A stretch of DNA of 64,000 nt, taken from NCBI GenBank assembly GCA_030374805.1, contig JARGSG010000004.1, positions 434,001-498,000 of the forward strand, in the 5' to 3' direction. The stretch is from Gracilaria gracilis. Lineage: Eukaryota > Rhodophyta > Florideophyceae > Gracilariales > Gracilariaceae. Position numbers and translations under genes: made by a program. The notes beneath the pieces are model-generated. The model searched no databases, was not told the DNA's origin, and was given only the letters and a program-made list of their open reading frames with translations. The first letter of the stretch is position 1. Every line of letters starts with the position of its first letter. Shown here in pieces: positions 31,529-43,321 of the stretch.

Positions 31529-32572
31529 ATGTCGGACTCGGAAAAGGAATCAGAAACCAACTCTGGTGTGCAGATACCACGTTTCCATGGTAAACGCGGC
31601 GAAGACTACGCACTCTGGATGCACCGCCTCCGTGCAGCATGTCGCATTAAAAGTGTCTGGAATGTCGTCAATACTGATGGTGAACAATTCATATCAACCG
31701 GAACTACTGGTACGGATGATGCGAGATCATCAGCAGACTCCACGCGCAATGTCTCAAAACGTGAAAAGGCTTGTGGGATAATAATTTGTGCTCTTGGAGA
31801 TGCCCCTTTGCGTGTCGTGATGGACGTGGATGACGACCCGGCCCGTATGCTCAAGTTGCTAGGTGGTCGTTATGCATCCAATCGCACGGTTTCCCGCATT
31901 GCTGTCCAGACCCAACTCTTTCGAGTGTCCTACGGCGAGCAGAACACGTCTGAGTACGTCGATCAATTCACTGCACTGTTCTCACAATTGGATCGCATGG
32001 GTGAGGAAGCTGCCATTCCAGAATCTCACAAAGCACCCATGCTGCTGGCTTCGATTGACCCGCAAAACCCGTTGGAATCAACTGCTGCTGCATTACACAC
32101 GAAAGAAATCTCCGATCTCACCTGGGACTATGTTGCCACCACACTCATAGATGAGTATAATGCTCGACAGATGAACTCTGGCCACACCCGTAATCGCAAG
32201 AAAGGGAAAGGAAGGGGCTCTGGTACGTCTTCTGGGAACACATTTAGTAAGAATCAGAAGGACGGAAACGATTCCGATGATGCTCCCAGTGGGCGTGCGC
32301 TTGCTGCCGGTAGCAGTAATGGCCATCACTGCCACTTCTGTGATCGTGATGGACACACCAAGGATCGTTGTTATGTGAACCCAGACAATCCGGACAACCA
32401 TCTACCAAAGAGTATCCTGGACAAGCTGGCCTTCAAGGCAAGGGATAATTCAAGTGCGTCAAAGTCGATTCCAAATTCCTCCGGAAGGCCATCCAAGATA
32501 GAGATAGCAGGCATGTCCATGGAAAAGGCGACAGTCCTACCGCCCGAGAAACGAGACATGGATACCTACGCT

Positions 32573-33285
32573 TGTTGATGTTGGGATATGGTCGAGTGCC
32601 GGTCAGTCCTACAGGTTGGTCTCGGACTACTTGGAAGCAAAGTTGCAGGGGACGATGGGTACATTTGGGCATTCTCTTCGCAAAAGCGCATATGCGCCTC
32701 TGCTCAACCCCAACGTGAAACGGCAATATGATTGGCTACTGCAAATGCTCTTGTGCAACGTGGTGTCTACAAGTGCCATGGATTGTATGGAGAGTTATGG
32801 TGGTATGGGCCAAGTAGAGCTCTGTGATTGGACGAGGCTTAGAGTAGTAGACTGACTATGCAGATAGCGAGGATGTGCTTTCCTAGGCTGGAATGGGCGG
32901 TTTTGCATGCAATATGCGATTCTGGGATGCGCAAGGCGATTGGAGTGCCACCATGCAAATTGATGATCGTTTAGATCTGGTTCTGAATCAAAGGACAGGC
33001 AATGGATTTGTAGTGTTGATTGATTTAGTTATTTGAAATTGTTGTACTCCAGTTTGCGCGCACTTTCCGTGTACAACTGCACACACGTGCAACTTGTAAT
33101 GACCGCCGTCGTCGCTTGCTGCGACGACGGTGAAGCGCGCGCTAGGGTATTTGTAGGTTGCGATCGACGACCTTCGAGTAAACGGGTCGACCGAAGGCCG
33201 TCAACCTTCACTTGCTTTACTTTCTCTTTCTTCCATATCCATCTCTACTTACTTCCCTTCTACCCTACCTGCTTGCGCATCGTTA
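32573..33285 (+). repeat. Solo T1 LTR nested in T2 gag/protease
   Basis: 713 bp, TGTTGATG...CATCGTTA, flanked by perfect 5-bp duplications ACGCT (32568-32572 and 33286-33290). Removing it restores the DTYADSGAT protease frame seen in T1. A frame that begins inside it at 33033 and runs into pol is accidental. Confidence 0.93.
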
Positions 33286-36131
33286 ACGCTGACAGTGGCG
33301 CCACCTTCCACTACTTTCACTCTGCTTCTGCCTTTGTTCCCAGTTCTTTGCATGATGTGGAGGAGCGCGTCATACAACTTGCCGACAAGAATACGGTGTC
33401 AGCAAATCAGCGTGGTGATGTGATTTTGCCATTTGAGAACGTGTATCTACGATTGAGTGATGCACTTCTCGTTTCGGACATAGAGTACAACTTAGTCTCT
33501 GTTGGATGCTTAGCCGACAAGGACATTGAATCCCGTTTTCGTGCGAGTGAGGTGCGTCTCATTCATGATAATGAACTCTTGATAAGGTGTGGAGCCCGAG
33601 ATGAACGTTCCAAGCAGTACACTTTACCGGAAACACTCACCCATTTCAACTCCGACCTTTCACTATCTTCGCGTGAGGGCGATTTGGAATGTGTGTTAAG
33701 TTCTTCCAGTACTGCGTTGACACAACTTTGGCACCGTCGCCTTTTGCATATCAACCCTACGGACTTGAAAGTTGTGCACAAGCATGCGGATGGGGTACCA
33801 ACACTTGTGGAAATGGAGGAGGTGTGCAAAGCATGCGGCCTTGGCAAGGCACACAAACTACCCTTCCCCGGCACGTTCGAACATCAGTCATCAGTCGGCG
33901 ACAAAGTGCACTCCGACATAATTGGTCCGCTCACACTGTCGTTCCCAGACAGGTTCAAGTACGCATCTTGCTTTGTCGATGACCATTCACGGTATGTCAT
34001 CATTGGGTTCATGAAACACCGAAGTGAAATCAATGATGTGTACCATGGCGTTGCGCAGAAGCTTAAGCAACTTGGAGGAGCTTTGGTGCGAAAGGTACAC
34101 TCGGACGATGCGAAAGAGTATATTGCGCTTCAGGAGAATCCAGCAAACGCATTAGAGGACACCTCCTTCTCACCTCCATATACTCCGGAACACAATGCTA
34201 TCGCCGGGCGCATCAATCGTACCATGGAGGAAGCTGCTCGAGCTATGCTTATACAAGCTAATCTACCAGAATGCCTGTGGCCCTTTGCCTTGAAACACGT
34301 GTTGTATGTGCGAAACCGTGTACGCCACTCCAAAACGGGACGCACGCCGTACTCCATGATGACTGGCAACACGCCGTCGTTGAAGCACATACGTGTGTTT
34401 GGATGTACTGCATTCGTGTTGAAGATGAATGAAGGAACCAAGTTTGGGTCCCGTGCACTTGAGGGGGTGTATTTGCAGACTCTTGAACATGGGGTCTAGA
34501 ATGTGCTGGTGACGGGTGACGATGAACTACCCGGCATTATGCGCCCTCGTCATGTCATATTTGATGAAGATTCGTTCCCAGGTGCAGAGTACTTGGAGGA
34601 GTACATGGATGATGAAAGTGCATCTGACACTGACTACACTTCCGGTACTGAGTCTGACATCAATTCTTTAGACTCCTACTCTGATGAAGAAGTCACTGAC
34701 GAAGTCATTGTGGATGACATATGCAACAGTGACGGTGCACCCGAAGACGAATTTGATGTCACAGGCAATACAACTGCCAATCCACATCCAAGCAGTGGGA
34801 GCAGCAATACCAGCGACGATGGTGGAGAAGGTACGTGTAGTGACTCACGTAATGACAGTTATGACCACCCTGATAGAGACATTGAACAGGTGGCATCTGA
34901 CGGTACAAATGTCTCTGATGAGCATCCAAGGAACCCGCAGCGCATCCGTCGCCCACCACGCCGGTGGTTCATGGCTGGCTCTGCATCCACCACAGCAGTG
35001 CAGGTGACCACGAGCGATGAGCCTACATTAAAGGAGGCGATGTCTGCAACGCCAACCGAGCAGAGCTTATGGAAGGCAGCTTTCGAAGATGAGCTGGCAT
35101 CGCTTGAGTCGAAGAAAACTTGGAAGGTGGGTGAATCTCCTGCGCAGCAGCCACTGCCTACGCACATTGTGCTAAAGGTCAAGCGTCATGCAGATGGGAC
35201 TGAGGAGCGCTTCAAGGCTCGCGTGGTGGCCGGTGGCAATCACCAAACCCTTGGTCAGGACTACATGGAGACATATGCTCCCATGGTTTCGTTTGGTATC
35301 GTACGACTCTTCCTGTACTTGACACTGCACCTGCAAATGTACGTTGCTCAAGTCGATGTGAAGACAGCTTTTCTGAACGGTGAACTCAACGAAGATGTTT
35401 GAGTGACGTCTCCACGCGGCGTACCTGGACTTGGCACGCGATTCTATAAGCTTCAGAAGGCAATGTACGGCTTGAAGCAAGCACACCTGGCATGGCATAC
35501 TAAGCTCACAAACGATCTTGGAGCTATTGGCTTCGGGGAACTGCCGAGCTCACCTTGTGTGTTTCGTCGAGCTGGGAAGCAGAAAGGGTACTCGTACATC
35601 CTGGTATATGTCGACGACTTGTTGATCTTCACACCATCTGCTGTCGAACGATCTGCGATCTTGGAGGAGCTAAACGGTCTGTATGAGATTCGTGTTGAAG
35701 ATAAGGTGACGCTTTACCTTGGGGTCGAACTGACTTGGAGTATCAACGATGATGGTCGCGTCATAGGAGTGGAGCTTGGTCAGACATTATACATTGAGGG
35801 AATGCTGCGCCGCTTTGGACTTGACAAATCAAAGCCGGCTCGGAGCCCTATGGTTGAATCCTTCTTCTCAGGACTTGCTGTCCACATGACGCGCAGGCAT
35901 ATCAGCAGATGATCGGGTCTCTACTATACTTGGCATTGCGCACGCGGGTAGATATTTTTGCACCCGTTCTCATCCTGGCTCTGCACCAGAAGGCCCCAAC
36001 GGCGTACTGTCACAGGGCTGTGAAGAGGGTATTTCGCTACCTGCGTGGAACTCACCGCTGTGGTTTACGATATTATGCTGGTGATTAGAACATGCAAGGG
36101 TATGTTGACTCGAATTATGCCGGGGACCGGT

Positions 36132-37053
36132 TGATGGAGGTTATAGCTGGGAAGGGAAGGTTGATGCAAAGGGAAGGTTGGGATATGCAAAGGAAGTTCG
36201 CCAGCTCTGGCTGGGATTTACTTGGAGGTTCTTAGCTCACAACTTATATAGCACTTCTTCGTCGCACCACCGAACAACTCCAACTCTGAGTAAAACCTAA
36301 GCCACTAAGCAGGGACACTCAATACTACCAATCGTCTTCTAACATGACATGGTAACGCTGCCACAATTCATGACAGCTTACAACTAACAAGGCACAACAG
36401 TGCACAGCAGTGCACAGCAGTGCAAAACAATTCCGTACAATATTGCACAACAATGTACAACAATGTACAACAATGTACAACCATGCGCATCCATGACAGT
36501 GCATACACACAATACGACAGCGCACCATAATGACCAGACCACGACATTCCATACACGAACACCCGCACCTGTTGCCTGCAACCTGTAATCAGTACACGAC
36601 GCCATAATGTGTATATCTAGGCTCACCAAGTCACACGTCAGCAACAAGTACCTGTAAACCATATGACGTGAACCAAACACAGCGACCCAGTTCCATGCAT
36701 CCAGATACATACATGTGCATGCAGCACTACGCGAACATGATGTCAACCACTCAACAGTGTCAACCCTCGTGCACCATGTACCAAGTATCCACATTGCTAC
36801 ATGTGCACATTGTACACCTCGACCACTCTACACAACGTGTCCTCGTGTACAGTCTGTCGGTACGAACCCATCTGAACACCTTGATATTCGACACAGCACC
36901 ACATCTGACACGTTCATCCAATGGTGGCTCTTCCACCATCCAACACAGTGGAGCGTACAGAACGACATCCATCATAGTTTCACCTACCAAGGTACCATTC
37001 TAGACCTTTCACATGTGAACAGCTTGATGTCAGTGATAGCATGACATCCAACA
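36132..37053 (-). repeat. Solo T3b LTR nested in T2 RNase H
   Basis: 922 bp on the minus strand, TGTTGGATGTCATGC...CCTCCATCA, with perfect 5-bp duplications CCGGT (36127-36131 and 37054-37058). It splits the motif YAGDRSDR-SMSG. It is about 120 bp longer than the 801-bp T3 LTR; bases 36756-37053 correspond to the extension seen at 20230-20523. Confidence 0.92.
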
Positions 37054-37219
37054 CCGGTCAGATCGAATGTCCATGTCTGGCTACATGATTAAATTTGGGT
37101 CAGCTGTTTGTTTCTATGGTGCCAAGAAGCAATCTTCGGTGGCCCTATCTACTGGTGAGGCCGAGTACTACGCATTGACGTTGGCGGCTCAGGAAATCGT
37201 TTGGCTCAAACGCGTCATT

Positions 37220-37498
37220 TTTCTTTCAATCAATTGCTGTTTTATTTATAGTGTTCCCAATGTCCCATGAAGAGCAGCAGGGTAACACTGTCAAGGTGTA
37301 AACTAACTTGGTCAATTACAAACCAACGCAATCATTCTTACTACTTATAGCACAGATTTACAACTGTGCTTCTTCCAGTACCTCTAGTATTTCGGTCGCC
37401 TCCTGCCTCTCTCCAGGTGACCAATCTTCCATTCCGAGTTGTACTTTCAGTCTTCCGTACTTCCAGTACTCGTGTCCAAGTATATCACGTGCCCCCGC
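37220..37498 (-). mobile_element. 5'-truncated LINE insertion (3' end only)
   Basis: About 279 bp matching the last part of the LINE (compare 55220-55497), with the A-rich tail read as T/C at 37219-37230. An 11-bp duplication AACGCGTCATT flanks it (37209-37219 and 37499-37509). This is the classic product of target-primed reverse transcription, and it dates the LINE as active after T2 inserted. Confidence 0.93.
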
Positions 37499-37788
37499 AA
37501 CGCGTCATTGAGGAACTGGGTATTGAGATGGATGAGGTTGTACCGCTTCATTCCGACAACCAATGTGCCATTGACTCGGCTACTGGTGAGCGATGCCCTT
37601 CCGGTCGGGCAAAGCATATCGACGTGAAGGTACATTTCGTACGGGAACTGGTCAAAGGGTCCATCATCGACATCAAGTATGTTCCAAGCGAACTGAACGA
37701 CGCGGACATCTTAACGCAGACACTTGGTCCTTCTGAGGTTCAGGCGATCATGAGACGCTTTGGACTTGGAGAGCAACTCGAAGAGGAG

Positions 37789-38525
37789 TGTTGACGTATG
37801 GATGTGGTCGAATGCCTCTCAGACCTCGGCAAGACAAAGTTTCAGGGGAGCATGAACACTTTTGAGACCTGGTGCAGCAAAAGCGCATATGCGTGTATTT
37901 GTGAACCCAACGTGAACTTGCAATGCTATTGGCTCCTGCAAATGGCGACATGCAACGTGGTGCGCACAAGTGGACGGTTCTGTGTGGAGTAAAAGAGCTG
38001 AAGGTACAAGTGGTGCGCTGTGATTGGCTGCAGCTTGTGGCTTGCGGCCACTTATGCAGTAGCAGAGTATGTGTGCGTATGGGCCCTGTAGGGCGGTTTG
38101 GAGCAGATATGCGTTTGCATGCTATTCTAAAGGGGTTTAACACAGAATGTGCGATTCTGTGCTGCGCTGAGGGGTTGGCAGCGCCAGACCGAAATTAGGG
38201 ACTTTTTGGATCTGATTGTTTGAAGGAAGCACCTGGCTTTAGATCTGGCGCTGTTTGGATTAGTCGAATGTTTGAATTAGATGTTTTGAATTCGTACTGT
38301 GTTTGCGCGCGTTTCCGTTGTACGAGTGTACACTTTGAAAACGTGTGCCGTGATGTCGCATAATGCGCCGGCGGCGAGGCGCGCTAGGGTATTTGTAGGT
38401 TCCCATCACTATGGGTTGAGTAAACTCGGGAAAAAGGTGGCCTACCCCTTTCACTTGTTCTCCTTCGATTTTTCTTCTCTATTGTCTTTCTCCTTACGTC
38501 TCTCTAATCTGCGTTTACATTATCA
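37789..38525 (+). repeat. T2 3' LTR
   Basis: 737 bp, starting TGTTGACGTATGG and ending CATTATCA. Preceded by the purine stretch GAAGAGGAG, which serves as a short polypurine tract and encodes EEE of pol. Confidence 0.9.
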
Positions 38526-38832
38526 ATCTTTCGTATGATGAAAGAGTTTGCAGACTCCACCAGGTAGGTGAAGTACTTTAAAATAATCGAATGCCGGTGT
38601 CTATTCTTCTATCCACTTTGGTTCACTCTGAAGTCGGATTATAAATACTACAGTTGTCCGCAAAGAAACTTCTATTGCTTCCATGAGAGAGACAGCGCAT
38701 TGCTCTTGGTTTGAAAAGCCATTAACGAAATACCACTGTTTTCCGTAGAGCAACGCCACTCGCGGTACTCAACCCTTTTCACGAGTCATATACACCTGTG
38801 GAGCAACGCTTTTGGCGGGAAAAGCGCAAGCT

Positions 38833-38935
38833 CACGAAGACGTTCGGAATCTTCCCCTCGACAGGGCAGCACAGCGAACGGAGCACTCTGGGACTGACAC
38901 AGCTAAGCCGGGTGTAAATCCGAAGTCAAACCACC
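38833..38935 (+). repeat. Dispersed repeat R1, copy 2
   Basis: Matches copy 3 (40262-40370, reversed) in blocks CACGAAG, GTTCGG, CCGGGTGTAA and CCG. Beyond 38940 similarity to 40050-40260 is weak but may continue, which would make an inverted repeat about 1.3 kb apart. Confidence 0.4.
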
Positions 38936-40261
38936 ACGACAAGCTTGGGAGCGTTGAGGCTGATTAGTAGTCGGTAGAGACTCACGTGTTCACACGGTCA
39001 CGAGATGAGTCCTCGAAAGAAAGTAGCACGGCAACGACAAGGTGTCAGAAATGGGCCACTGCGAACAGGGCAAAAAGCCAGACCTAAAAAAGGGGAGAAA
39101 GCGAACCACCAGAGTGAGGAAAAGAGAGAGAGAATAAAGCAAACCCAATACAGGGGCGAGTATACGACAATAGGGCGGAACCAGACAAACAAATAGTGGT
39201 TATACTCTGAGCGCCACAAGGGTGGGTAACTATACGTGAACAACACGGCTGTCACTCCACTTGGAGGTGAACAATCCGCGAAGGCGTGATAGTTAGAGCC
39301 AGAAGCCCTTGCTTGGCAAGGGGCAGTTTACTTGGGGGAGCGATGCTCAACCCTCTAAGTGCTGAGCTCGGAGCATCACTGACAGTGGGTGCGCCGGGCA
39401 AAATAATCTATAACATATCCAAGTAAGTACAGCAATGCTGGCTGCACTGCCTCCGGCATACCCGTGCTACACGTGTGCTACTCACACCCGCTAAGCGGCG
39501 CCTCGAGCCGTGCAATCCACGTGTACATGTGTGGAAATTACCTCAACGAGGCGACACGCTAATGGCGGTGTAGCTCTTATATATCTAATAACGCATGATG
39601 CGGAAATTAACTAAGTACCTCAAATCGCCTCCAAGGAGGAGTGTTCTCCTTCAACACCTCATTAGTGATGCTAGCACTTGGATCTCTATATGAGAAGATA
39701 TTGGACCCTTCGTACAGGATAATGGCATCCAAACTGGACCTTGACACCCTTGGCAAGAAGATTACAAATATTACACGTGTGCGTGTGCATGGCACGCTTC
39801 GTAGGGGAATTCCTAGATGTAATTTATTTTGTTTAGTGCACGACCTTACAGTTCGATGGCCGCCGCCATAGTATATAACTTGGTGATCTCGGGCCATCCC
39901 GGTCAAATAAACGCTAACAAGCGCGTGTTCGGCTCTGACCCAGGAACCCCTGTAACTCGGTAAACTCCTCACAGAGAGCCAATTTCTTGCGCAGGACTAG
40001 TCACCACCTCGTGGAGCTTCCCGCACGTCCAACCTCGGTGTGCCCTTTTAACCACTGTGTTTGTGGTCTTCGCCCGTATAGTACAAGTATCGCTCCCCCG
40101 CATACCGGTGCCGCCCTGTTTGTATTTTCTTGGCTTTAATCGTGGCCTTCCCAGTCGCGGTCCGTGTCCCCACTACCTTGTGCCCCCGTTCCACTTCTGT
40201 GACGTCATCACCGACCCCGTCGCCATATAGATCCGACTTCTTGGTTTCTACACCTGTTCGC

Positions 40262-40370
40262 TCGTCGAGACGGTGAGTCCCGGTCTTACACCCGGCTAGC
40301 GTACTCACCACCAGTGGCTTTGTTCGCCGCGCTACCCTCTCTAGAGGAAGGCCCCGAACACCTTCGTGTG
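40262..40370 (-). repeat. Dispersed repeat R1, copy 3
   Basis: The least decayed copy. It lies in an open minus-strand frame (40048-40410) reading GLPLERVARRTKPLVVSTL, then KTGTHRLDERTGVETKK, suggesting R1 derives from a protein-coding sequence. The family is not recognised. Confidence 0.45.
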
Positions 40371-41602
40371 TCATCTCCCTATCAGGGTTATGCACTCCAT
40401 GTTCATCCAACCTTTTAGACCCGTATGGTACGAAATACCGGACACATCGTAAAGCATACTACAGATGTGATGGTTTTTGCTCTTGTTTTGAAACACCAAA
40501 TATGGGGCCTCTATTTTTGCTTCATGTCCTCCACTTATGCTTACGATTACAGTTGTGTCACAAGGGCAGATGCCGCAAACCAATAGCGTACTTTGTGTAT
40601 ACTCGTGGCTAGAGTGCGCCCGAGGGCTCAACCTAGAAGGTGAGACAGAGAATACCAAAGAGAGTGTTGCGGCAATGACCATTTGGGGCTTGAGATAGCA
40701 GCTGGCTAGACCCTAACCATTAGGTATGTCGTTGTACGGCGCGCAGCGTCCAATTAAATCCTAATTAGTACGAGGTTGACAGTAGAAACCAAGTGGTCGT
40801 ATGCCTAGCCAGAAGGTGCTTGACTTTACAAAATAATCTGGGAGGGAGCGCCGCGGTCACCTTAAGGGTGAGCCGGGCTCGACCTCAGGCGTGGCATGCA
40901 CGTGGGCCACATTGAGGTGCTATCTGCCCATTGCACCTGGAAAAATATCTATCCTATTTTCTACTGTAGTTTTTATTCTTTCGGCCGATTCACCTATTCC
41001 GGTTTCAGTTAGACATGCACGTGGCAGCTCTGCTCACTCTACCATAAACCCCCCTTCTAGCACCAGGCAGGGCCACGCGCCTACCAAGCGAGCGGCTTTC
41101 TTGCTTGCTAGCCCGCAACCGCCGGTATCGATATTACTTGCCCGTTTGGGGATAGGTGACATCGGTGCTCTCCCATCGGTCTCGTACCTTCTTTACTGGG
41201 GTTTTCCAACTATTTAGTCATATCATCTCCGTTCGGTGCGCTACGATTGCGCGCCTACCTTTCTGTTGTCGTACTACACGCGCTTTCGTGGCTTTACAAT
41301 TAAACAGACACTGCTACCGTATTCGTCCCTTGATCATAGCCCCGGCACTCCGTGTGCTGGTACTTTTGGCTGCGCTATGCTATGCATAACGTGACAAGGT
41401 CCCACGAAGTTTCCGCAGGAAACAAAACCCCCATTTGTCTAAGCCACACAGTTTGCGAGCCTTGGCCTTCCGGCTACAGTGTCCTGCAGTGTACAGATAC
41501 TCTTCCAGAATTCCGGTCAGATCTTTAAATACCACTGCCAGTGGCTCTCAAGTCTGATCCACTCGGTCTGGTAGTCCTTGCCACTGTACTAGAATTTCGA
41601 CC

Positions 41603-43321
41603 TGACCCTCTTGGTTACGTATAACGCGTAGTCCCTTTGCATTCTGATACGTCGTTTCCGAATTTTCTGTTGACGTTGGGACATGGTCGAGTGCCTGTCA
41701 GTCCTTCAGGTTGGTCTCCGACTACTTGGAAGCAAAGTTGCAGGGGACGATTGGCACTTTTGGGCACCCTCTTCGCAAAAGCGCACATGCGCCTCTGCTC
41801 AACCCCAACGTGAAACGACAATATGACTGGCTACTGCAAATGCCCTTGTTCAACGTGGGGTCTACAAGTGCCATGGATTGTATGGAGAGTTATGGTGGTA
41901 TGGGCCGAGTGGAGCTCTGTGATGGGACGAGGCTTAGAGTAGTAGACTGACTATGCAGATAGCGAGGATGTGCTTTCCTAGGCTGGAATGGGCGGTTTGG
42001 CATGCAATATGCGATTCTGGGCTGCACACGGCCGTTGGAGTGCCACCATGCAAATTGATGATCTTTTAGATCTGGTTCTGAATCAAAGGACAGGCAATGG
42101 ATTTGTAGTGTTGATTGATTTAGTTATTTGAAATTGTTGTACTCCAGTTTGCGCGCACTTTCCGTGTACAACTGCACACACGTGCAACTTGTAACGACCG
42201 CCGTCGTCGCTTGTTGCGACGGCGGTGAAGCGCGCGCTAGGGTATTTGTAGGTTGCGATCGACGACCTTCGAGAAAACGGGTCGACCTAAGGCCGTCGAG
42301 CTTCACTTGTTCTACTTTCTCTTTCTTCCATATCCATCTCTACTTGCTTCCCTTTCTACCCTACCTGCGTGCGTATCGTTAGGTTATGGGCCCAGAGCGT
42401 CGATAACTTGCAGACGTTGCGCTCATTTCTTACTTACTACTTTTCTTTGGAAGTTTTCCTGTCTGCGTTAGAGTACTCCGCGTTTTTCTCTCTGGCGAAT
42501 GGTGAACACATATCGCGTTTGTTAGTAACCCGCCGGCTCGAGACAAGGGAGACAGCAAAACTCCTGCTCTGCGTCCGTGGAGTACGAAAGTCGGTGAAAC
42601 CGGCTTGGAAGCGTAGGAGCGACCGTACTGCGCCGAAGGACCGAGCTACTTTCTCGTAAGAGACCAGCAAGGGTATAACTGTGGAACGTGTATCTCGACT
42701 AGTACCCTCCTTGGGAGGTCTCGTAGGACTAACAGCGACTCGCTCTGAAGTACGCAGAGCTTTGCAGGTGATCAAATCGTGCCTTACCCGGCGAGGGTGA
42801 CCGGGGACCAGGGGTTCGGACCCACAGGGTAGCGGAGGTAGTTTCTCTTGTCAGTGCGCCCGCCTAAGAAGTTCCATCATCATTCTGGGTTCCAGCTGTA
42901 CCTCACTCGTGAGCTTGCTCCAGGCGTCGAGTCTCTGAACTACGCCTGTGATCGCGTACGGGACGCGTCCCGACGAGCGTTGCAGACTAACCCACAGTCT
43001 CCGCTGGCGTCCTCGGTGTTGAATGTTGAGCTTGACTCCACTTCAGCTCCTCCTTTACTTGCTTGTGGGGAAGTGGCATTGCATCCTTCACTCTGCCCTT
43101 TCTGTTCCGGGTTGGTTGTCTCTCACCCGTGAGTATACTCCAAGCGTCGAGTTCCACTCCACTTGTGATGGCGTACTGCACGCGTCCAGACGAGCGTTGC
43201 AGACTTCGTTACAGAGTCTCCGCTGGCGTCCCCGCTGTTAAGTGTTGAGTCCTTACTCCACTCCAGCCCTCCCCTTCTTTGTGAAGGAAGAATTGTTTCG
43301 CTCACGCCGCTTCTCTGATTC
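41603..43321 (+). mobile_element. T1-type 5' end: flank, LTR, primer-binding site, leader
   Basis: The LTR variant at 41668-42381 (714 bp) is followed by GGTTATGGGCCCAGAG (42382-42397) and a T1-like leader to about 43320, ending just short of where gag would begin, where a T2 LTR on the other strand interrupts. The 65 bp before the LTR are shared with 18170-18235. The leader block with GGACCAGGGGTTCGGACCC is at about 42800-42840. Confidence 0.85.

Larger units (their letters stand above)
31529..37794 (+). pseudogene. T2 gag-pol polyprotein (multiply broken)
   Basis: gag starts at 31529 (MSDSEKESETNSGVQIPRF) and has the knuckle CHFCDRDGHTKDRC near 32330. A solo LTR splits it at 32573-33285; the protease resumes as ADSGATFHYF at about 33288. 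Then come pre-integrase LWHRRLLHINPTDL and integrase HSDIIGP, VHSDDAKEY and NAIAGRINR, where the catalytic Glu is replaced by Gly. The reverse transcriptase has YVDDLLIF (about 35606-35630) and RNase H has STGEAEYYAL (about 37150). Lesions are TAG at 34498-34500, TGA at 35401-35403 (at a Trp codon in T1), a 16-base loss near 35880, a TAG near 36087 and two insertions. The end LEEEC-stop uses the first six bases of the 3' LTR. Confidence 0.9.
29962..38525 (+). mobile_element. T2 copia-type LTR retrotransposon with three nested insertions
   Basis: Complete structure with LTRs at 29962-30699 (738 bp) and 37789-38525 (737 bp), a primer-binding site, leader, gag and pol, and perfect 5-bp target duplications ATCTT (29957-29961 and 38526-38530). 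Nested inside are a solo T1 LTR (32573-33285), a solo T3b LTR (36132-37053) and a 5'-truncated LINE (37220-37498), each with its own target duplication. Without them the element is about 6.6 kb. The two LTRs differ more than those of the T1 element, so this insertion is older. Confidence 0.93.
38531..41602. other. Host-like DNA with degenerate repeats, no gene recognised
   Basis: Contains R1 copies at 38833-38935 (+) and 40262-40370 (-) in inverted orientation, plus short frames (120 codons at 40048-40410 -, 121 codons at 39607-39972 -, 108 codons at 40891-41217 +) without known motifs. No RNA gene was recognised. It was probably continuous with 28651-29961 before T2 inserted. Confidence 0.45.

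Noticed and set aside
33033-33290. ATG at 33033 leading an apparent 488-codon ORF
   Set aside because: The start lies inside a solo T1 LTR and is joined to T2 pol by the insertion; it is not a natural gene start.
38870-39420. Possible structural RNA in the GC-balanced host-like stretch
   Set aside because: No segment matched rRNA, 5S, snRNA or tRNA features that I could recognise.
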